Of a DNA stretch of 64,000 nucleotides, positions 59,141 to 64,000 are shown in pieces. The stretch's first letter is position 1. Every line of letters begins with the position of its first letter. Source of the DNA: Ensifer sp. LCM 4579 (GTDB taxonomy: Bacteria; Pseudomonadota; Alphaproteobacteria; Rhizobiales; Rhizobiaceae); contig NZ_MDDV01000017.1 in NCBI RefSeq assembly GCF_001854885.1, positions 442-64,441 of the forward strand, read 5' to 3'. The translations under genes were made by a program, and so were the position numbers. The notes beneath the pieces were generated by a model, which had not been told where the DNA came from, ran no database searches, and saw only the letters and a list, made by a program, of their open reading frames with translations.

Positions 59141-60357
59141 GGCATTCCACTTTCATTGTGTCGGGCATTGTGTCGGGGCGCCGTCATTGCCGGGGTCGGT
59201 GCGAATGCATGCGGTTCGTGCGTGAGCGCCGCCAGCCGCTGCACCAGCGCCTCGCAGTCGGCGCGGTTGAAAACCCAGGTTGTTACGTGGCACTGCTCGA
59301 TGCGCGCAGCGGCACAGGCGAAGCGATCCGGCGTCATTGCGCCGACAAGGGCGGCGAGGCCGTCGGCACTGGCTTGCTCAAGAACGAAACCGATATTGCG
59401 TGCCGATAGGAACCGGGCGGTTTCGGTTCCCCGCATAGCAATCGGTACTCGCCCGTAGCGGCAACCCTCATAGAGACGGTTCGGCAGAAGCCAGGCAGAG
59501 TTTTGGCCTTCCTCGAAAAAATCGATGGCCCAGGTGAAATGCACGCCGCCATAGATCTCGGGGAGGTCCTCCGGGTTGCGATAGGCGCCGCCGAAGCGCA
59601 TGAACGGCTCCTGACGAACGAATCCCTCGAAATCGTCGAACTCGGAACGGGCGGGGCGGCCGCGCAGGACGATTTCGAATCGACCCTCCATCTTTCTGGA
59701 AAATTCGGCGAGAAGTGCGAGCGATTTGCTGCAGCGCAGCGCGCCGAACCAGCCGATTTTCCATGGTGTGGCGCGCGGGGGATAGGTCCCCGTCTCATGC
59801 GCTGCTTCTTTCACGTCGCAGATTTCGAGCACCTTGTTCTCGATGAGCATCGGCATTGCTTCGAGGTGCGACAGAGGACGGAAATAATGTTCGAGGAACG
59901 CAGGCGAACTGGTGATCAGCAAGCGCGCGTCACGCCCAAGACTGCCTTCGGCGGCGCGCAAGGCCCGTCCGATCATGTCGTCGCGCAGCATGAGCCGGTG
60001 AATATCGAGGCATTCGTAGACGATCGGAACGTCGCCGCCGAAGAGTGCCGCGGCCCGCCTTGCAACGGCGAGCATTTCAAGATTGCGGGCGATGATCACG
60101 TCGGGCTTGCGAAGGTGGCGAAGTTTGCGCTTGAGCGACAGGCATGCGCCAGCTACGGCGCCGATCCTCTGCAGGAAACGACCGTCAGCAGTTTTTCCGA
60201 GGGCAATCGCCACCACGCCCTCGATCGCCGCGAGCGGATTGTCGCTGCGGCGAAAACCCGCCAGCGTGACGCTTGCCCCACCGCCGACGAGCGCAAGGGT
60301 CCTGCGCCGCACGGCAGGGTCGGCAAGGTCCTGTGCCAAATATAGTATCTGCAGCAT
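59137..60357 (-). CDS. exoL: Glycosyltransferase, third sugar of succinoglycan repeat
   Basis: The 406-residue protein resembles family 4-like transferases in layout. It begins MLQILYLAQDLADPAVRRRTLALVGGGASVTLAGF, and has KIGWFGALRCSKSLALLAEF near residue 205 and NRLYEGCRYGRVPIAMRGTE near 300 for nucleotide-sugar binding. In S. meliloti ExoL adds a beta-1,4-glucose. It is tightly packed with exoA; the 111-base gap to exoK upstream holds no gene. Confidence 0.92.
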   Translation of the reverse strand: MLQILYLAQDLADPAVRRRTLALVGGGASVTLAGFRRSDNPLAAIEGVVAIALGKTADGRFLQRIGAVAGACLSLKRKLRHLRKPDVIIARNLEMLAVARRAAALFGGDVPIVYECLDIHRLMLRDDMIGRALRAAEGSLGRDARLLITSSPAFLEHYFRPLSHLEAMPMLIENKVLEICDVKEAAHETGTYPPRATPWKIGWFGALRCSKSLALLAEFSRKMEGRFEIVLRGRPARSEFDDFEGFVRQEPFMRFGGAYRNPEDLPEIYGGVHFTWAIDFFEEGQNSAWLLPNRLYEGCRYGRVPIAMRGTETARFLSARNIGFVLEQASADGLAALVGAMTPDRFACAAARIEQCHVTTWVFNRADCEALVQRLAALTHEPHAFAPTPAMTAPRHNARHNESGMP

Positions 60358-60468
60358 GAAAAACTTCCGTTTTCCTGCCCAGCCCGGGGGCGAGCTTAGT
60401 CCAGTTTTTTGTGCGCTGCAACATAACGTTGCATCTGCTCAGCAATCAGTGGTTTACCCCTTTACTGT

Positions 60469-61263
60469 TCAGTCCAGCCGGCAGGCCACCGATTCGGCGA
60501 ACTGGCACTCGTCGCCGGCGGCCGTGAAGGCAACCCGGTCAACCTCGAGCTTCGTCGGCTCCTTGTAGGCAAATGCCCCCATCCAATCGGTCAGTGTGTC
60601 GGTTCCCCACAGGCTGAAGAAGATCATCTGGGCGTTCACTGGAATCTTGGCGGGATCGTTCACTTCGTGCACCAGTTCGCCATTGACGTAGTAGCGAAGC
60701 CGGTCCTTCTCCCAGACGAAGGCGTAGTCGTTGAAGCCTTGGTTGGCACCACCCGGTACATCGGCGAGGAATTCGTTGCCGCCCTTGGCCGACACATATT
60801 GATTGACCTGCACCTTCGCAGTGTTCTTGCCGAGCACCTCGAAGTCGATTTCGTCATGCGGCTTCTTGTTGGTGGGGCCTATATAGGTGAAGAAGGCTGA
60901 GTTCAGCCCCGATCCGTCCGCCGCCTTGATCCTGGCTTCATAGGTGCCGTAGCCATAACGCTTGCGCGTCTGGATCTCGCCGCAGACATAATTGCGGTCC
61001 CCTTCCCTGCGCTCCTCGAAGGTCAATTGCAGCACTCCGTTCACCACCTTCACCTGCTTCTTGGACCAGGTGCAATTTTGAAACGAACCGTTGTTCCAAC
61101 CGTCCGAGATAAACCAGAACTTGTTGTCGAGCCGATCGAAGTCGTCGAGGAAGGACGTGCCGTTGGCGCCCTCCTGGGCCACGGCAATATGTCCGATGCC
61201 GACGACTGAGAATGTCGCGGCGAGAGCAAGGCAATAGAGACGCCTAAGACGGTCGATTTTCAT
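60469..61263 (-). CDS. exoK: Endo-1,3-1,4-beta-glycanase, secreted (GH16)
   Basis: The 264-residue protein has a signal peptide (LYCLALAATFSVVGIGHIAVA) and the GH16 catalytic motif DEIDFEVLG near residue 135 (nucleophile and acid/base Glu), with a lichenase-like TYEARIKAADGSGLNSAFFTYIG stretch before it. ExoK cleaves nascent succinoglycan, giving lower molecular weight forms. In S. meliloti it is followed upstream by exoH; here an 0.87 kb non-coding gap stands in that place. Confidence 0.95.
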   Translation of the reverse strand: MKIDRLRRLYCLALAATFSVVGIGHIAVAQEGANGTSFLDDFDRLDNKFWFISDGWNNGSFQNCTWSKKQVKVVNGVLQLTFEERREGDRNYVCGEIQTRKRYGYGTYEARIKAADGSGLNSAFFTYIGPTNKKPHDEIDFEVLGKNTAKVQVNQYVSAKGGNEFLADVPGGANQGFNDYAFVWEKDRLRYYVNGELVHEVNDPAKIPVNAQMIFFSLWGTDTLTDWMGAFAYKEPTKLEVDRVAFTAAGDECQFAESVACRLD

Positions 61264-62137
61264 GTCGCGTTACCTTTCTGCTGCGAACGGCACCACGGCT
61301 CGGGTCGGCGCGATCGCCCTTCGGTTGCTTCGAATGGAACGTCGCCGGGAAGGACGCTCCCGGGCGGAGGCTTGTCTGCGGGTTGTGCGATGCACCGCGA
61401 AGAACATTCGCTTCGATCACGATTTCAGTCACTCCCCCATTGGGCAGTGCCGCAGCGGCGGCCGTTTCAACAGAGCAGACTTGAGCCCGCAGCCCGTAAG
61501 CTAGGGCACTTGCGGAGAAAAAATATGGCATCACGGCGGAAAACCGGATGCAAACCCCTGCAGCATGGCGCCGGGTCGGTGCGAGGGCCGGGAAATCGCA
61601 GGGGACCGCCGAACTCCCCAGCCCTGCCAAATCCCCGTTTCGTCGCATGTTGCGGCAGTTGTGCCGGCCGGAACTCTGAGCGTGATGACACGGAGCAGCG
61701 GGACGCGGGATCGCCGCCCCGGCGCTACCGAGCATGTCGAGCTTGGAAACTCTTTCCGGGGTGCGGACCGTGGAATGCGGCAATGTCTGGGCAGGATTGA
61801 GGGGTGGTTGATTCGCGTGCGGGTGAGGCGGTTCACAACCCCAGAAGGAATGGGAAGAGTGCCGCGGCGCTACCCTACGGGTGCAATGGCGCTCGCGATT
61901 GCCCCTAAAATGGTACTGGAAAATCGTCAGAAGTGCGTTCATATTGCTTGCATACTTTAAAGTTTTCATCACGAGAGCGGGCCCGCCGTCCAAAGGCGGG
62001 CCGATTTTTATGTGAGCAATTACAGATCCTTAAGCGCCGAATGATTCGCGTTCGTTATCTTCTGTGCTTCTTCGCCGCAGACATATCCGCGGGCCTCTCG
62101 AGGCGTGACGCCGCTGAAGAGTGGCCTTGCTTCCCGG
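61264..62137. other. Non-coding gap between exoK and exoI, where exoH would be expected
   Basis: No open frame here resembles the multi-spanning ExoH succinyltransferase; the frames on both strands lack hydrophobic runs of the right kind and look random. The gap contains a plus-strand terminator (61980-62007) preceded by an AT-rich stretch (61920-61975, including TATTGCTTGCATACTTTAAAG) that could be a promoter region of exoK on the minus strand or of a short plus-strand RNA. Confidence 0.5.
61980..62009 (+). terminator. Strong plus-strand intrinsic terminator without an obvious gene
   Basis: GGCCCGCC (61980-61987) pairs perfectly with GGCGGGCC (61995-62002) around a GTCCAAA loop and is followed by GATTTTTA. 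Its orientation is opposite to all exo genes, so it does not terminate exoI or exoK. It could end a small plus-strand RNA starting within the exoK-exoI gap. Confidence 0.8.
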
Positions 62138-62647
62138 TCACTGCTCTGCGGTCACTGCGCGTCTTCGGTTCACGAAGTCCTCTCCGGTGATTCGCTCCGT
62201 GCGCCCGCCTTGAGACTGTCCGCGCCAAATGCCGATGCCGGCCGATTGGGCCATGGCTTGTGCCGCGGTATAGAGGCCCTGGCTGTGGTTTGCCCGCTCC
62301 AACGCATTGCCGGTCTCGACCAGCCACCGATTGACGTCCTCGCCGTCTGCGCGAAAGCAGATCGCAAGGAAGCGGCCATAGCGGTCACGCGTGACGATCT
62401 CACAGCGTGTCGGGCGGGAGGCGGATAGAAAGATGTTCAGGGCCCGCGCGGAAACCTTTCCGCACTGGTAATCCGCTCCCGTTTCGTCGAGGCAGACCTG
62501 CCAGCCCTCCGGCGCGTCGACGCCGCTCAACTGAATGCGTTCCCCGGCGATTTCGATCGTATCACCGTCGATCACGATGGCGTCGCCAACGATCGGTTCC
62601 GACGCATCAGCATTGCCCGTGGCACTCAACAGCGCCAACGCAACCAT
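62138..62647 (-). CDS. exoI: Succinoglycan-locus secreted thermonuclease-like protein
   Basis: The 169-residue product from the ATG at 62647 (GAGGACG upstream) begins MVALALLSATGNADA, a signal peptide. The SNase fold is shown by DGDTIEIAGERIQLSGVDAPEGWQVC, RCEIVTRDRYGRFLAICF and a QGLYTAAQAMAQSAGIGIWRG segment; the active-site Arg-Asp pattern is kept. In-frame ATGs further upstream (to 62761) would hide the signal peptide. ExoI has an unclear role in succinoglycan production; it lies between exoK and the transferase genes as in S. meliloti. Confidence 0.88.
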   Translation of the reverse strand: MVALALLSATGNADASEPIVGDAIVIDGDTIEIAGERIQLSGVDAPEGWQVCLDETGADYQCGKVSARALNIFLSASRPTRCEIVTRDRYGRFLAICFRADGEDVNRWLVETGNALERANHSQGLYTAAQAMAQSAGIGIWRGQSQGGRTERITGEDFVNRRRAVTAEQ

Positions 62648-62894
62648 CGTCCTCGTCAGTATGGCGCAAGATCCAAGGCGGCCGCATGCCGGCACTGATG
62701 CTCGGGGAAGGGAGAGGGCCCTGTTGCCGAAGGTCTTTGCAGCCATCCCCATGCGCATCATGCGACATCCCCGCGAGTCGTTGCTGTCGGCGATAAGGGT
62801 AAGGCATGGCGGCTGCGCGGCGCATCCCCTAAAACTTAGGGTTTATGTTGCGCTGCACATCTTCGGGCCTGGCGAGGTGATTTTCTGAGGCGCG

Positions 62895-63920
62895 TTATTC
62901 CGCCCGCTCGGTTGCTGGCCCTTGCAGCAGATAGCGCACCTCGCCGGCGCCACCGAGGGCGACCGGCGCCGGCGAGCGGGCAGGGCGAAAACGCTCTGTC
63001 TTGTCGGCAAGGATTCCGCCCGCGATCGCCGGGAGTGCGGCCGGATGGGAGAAGGCATAGACGAGTGCGCTCGCGAGACCGCCTTGCTTCTTGAGATCAA
63101 GGAAATGCCTGAGTTCGTAGCGGGCGCGGACATGGCGCTCGTGCCGCCTGAAAGCGGCTTTTTCGTCGCTGGTCAGGTTCTGCTCGGAAAGGATGTTCCG
63201 ATCGGCCTCGTAGAGGCGCTTCAGGTCGATGGTCCTGTGGCGGCCGCTGAGCGAATTCCCTCGAACCAGCGCGGCATAGCCGCAGCTGTGAATGATTTTG
63301 TAGCTGGCGCCGCGCGCAAGTGCCCGTGCGTAGAGTTCGTAGTCCTCCCCGAGGCGCAGGGTCTCGTTGTAGCGAAGCCGATGCTCATCGAGGAAGGATC
63401 GCCGCATCAGCGGCTTTAAAAACCCGATTTCGCCTCGGCGGACGCCCCGCCGGGATATGTTGCCGTCGACGAAGCCGATGAGGTCGAGAGGGCGAGGGGT
63501 GGCCGCAAACCGCCGAATCTTGCTGCGGATATTCGCCACCTGCTCTGCGTCTACGAAGGCGATGTTGTCGGCGATGAAATCCCAATCGTCCTGCGCCAGC
63601 AACCGCCGCAGCCGCCCGGGCAGGAAGAAGTCGTCCGCATCGAGCACCGCCAGTAACGGCGACTGCGAGATCGCAATTGCATGGTTTCGCGCGGCGGCCG
63701 GTCCGCGGTTCTCTTCAAAACGGACGACGACAAGGCGACCGCTACCGTCGTCGGCAGCGCGCGCCGCAGCGATGGTGCCGTCGGCAGAGCCGTCGTCGAT
63801 CACGACGATTTCGGCCGCTTCCGGCTCGGCGAGGGCGGACCCGATGGCTCTCCCAATCGTATCGGCGGCGTTCCTGGCGGCAATGATAACGCAGACATTC
63901 GTCGGCGCGGCTGCGGTCAT
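62895..63920 (-). CDS. exoU: Family 2 glycosyltransferase, succinoglycan side chain (ExoU-type)
   Basis: The 341-residue protein starts MTAAAPTNVCVIIAARNAADTIGRAI after GGAGGCCC; a longer in-frame reading to 63974 is unlikely. It has LLAVLDADDFFLPGRL near residue 92 as DxD site and LRLGEDYELYARALARG near 195. The overall pattern is close to the exoO product (56236-57231). S. meliloti ExoU adds the seventh sugar (beta-1,6-glucose). ExoW is an alternative, but the position directly after exoI and the absence of exoT suggest ExoU. Confidence 0.8.
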   Translation of the reverse strand: MTAAAPTNVCVIIAARNAADTIGRAIGSALAEPEAAEIVVIDDGSADGTIAAARAADDGSGRLVVVRFEENRGPAAARNHAIAISQSPLLAVLDADDFFLPGRLRRLLAQDDWDFIADNIAFVDAEQVANIRSKIRRFAATPRPLDLIGFVDGNISRRGVRRGEIGFLKPLMRRSFLDEHRLRYNETLRLGEDYELYARALARGASYKIIHSCGYAALVRGNSLSGRHRTIDLKRLYEADRNILSEQNLTSDEKAAFRRHERHVRARYELRHFLDLKKQGGLASALVYAFSHPAALPAIAGGILADKTERFRPARSPAPVALGGAGEVRYLLQGPATERAE

Positions 63921-64000
63921 ATAGGGCCTCCAGTGGTCATTGAACGCGGCGGTGCAACGTCGCTCGACGGGCAAGCGAGACCATGCCGGCCGATCATGAC

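Noticed and set aside
61244-61993. Minus-strand open frame in the exoK-exoI gap as a possible exoH remnant
   Set aside because: It lacks the many hydrophobic segments of an acyltransferase-3 protein and shows no similarity I can recognise; it also overlaps the exoK start.

Overview
The window looks like a replicon segment from a fast-growing rhizobium of the Sinorhizobium (Ensifer) group, most likely a pSymB-like megaplasmid or chromid. The reasons are the high GC content, the succinoglycan-type exo genes in the order exoP-N-O-M-A-L-K-I-U, mosaic palindromic intergenic repeats of the kind common in Rhizobiaceae, and an oxygen-sensing cascade of rhizobial type. The lack of exoH, exoT, exoW and exoV inside the exo run resembles what I recall for S. 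fredii NGR234 rather than S. meliloti; this is from memory and cannot be checked here.

Layout. 1-0.9 kb: the end of a class III alcohol dehydrogenase and gfa (formaldehyde detoxification). 1-7 kb: a small secreted protein, two divergent LuxR-type regulators whose receiver domains lack the phosphorylatable Asp, an AraC regulator, a CapA-like protein and a small lipoprotein. 7-13.7 kb: a large ACP / fatty acyl-AMP ligase / PlsC fusion, a universal stress protein, an E2-like acyltransferase without its lipoyl lysine and without the usual catalytic Asp, and an alpha/beta hydrolase plus phosphoribosyltransferase pair. 13.7-20 kb: a sulphur-amino-acid operon (homocysteine methyltransferase, gamma-family PLP enzyme, four-gene polar amino acid ABC transporter) facing an Lrp/AsnC regulator.

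20-49 kb is a low-oxygen island. A hybrid FixL-type sensor kinase with a heme-PAS, a FixK-type Crp/Fnr regulator and an OmpR-type response regulator (compare hFixL-FixK-FxkR of Rhizobium etli) lie together, with a GTTACA-N4-GTTACA direct repeat in front of the fixK-like gene. Around them, nearly every transcription unit has a TTGAY-N4-RTCAA anaerobox (or a close variant) in its upstream gap, usually 50-110 bp before the start codon. The putative targets are two aminoglycoside-phosphotransferase-like kinases, a Pat-like acyl-CoA synthetase/acetyltransferase, an arcB-like carbamoyltransferase, a beta-CASP nuclease, Hsp20, universal stress proteins, PEP synthase, an orphan GroEL, a PRPP synthetase, a CBS-BON protein with PfkB, and a Nia-like P1B-5 metal ATPase with a hemerythrin tail. 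A MacB-like efflux system (31.4-35.7 kb) sits inside the island without a visible box.

49-52.6 kb: a secreted serine hydrolase, a 1-Cys peroxiredoxin, thiD behind a TPP riboswitch, and a small membrane protein. 52.8-64 kb: the exo cluster on the minus strand, from exoP with its terminator to exoU at the window edge, interrupted by an 0.87 kb non-coding gap where exoH would be expected. No rRNA, tRNA, CRISPR array, insertion sequence or replication origin was recognised.
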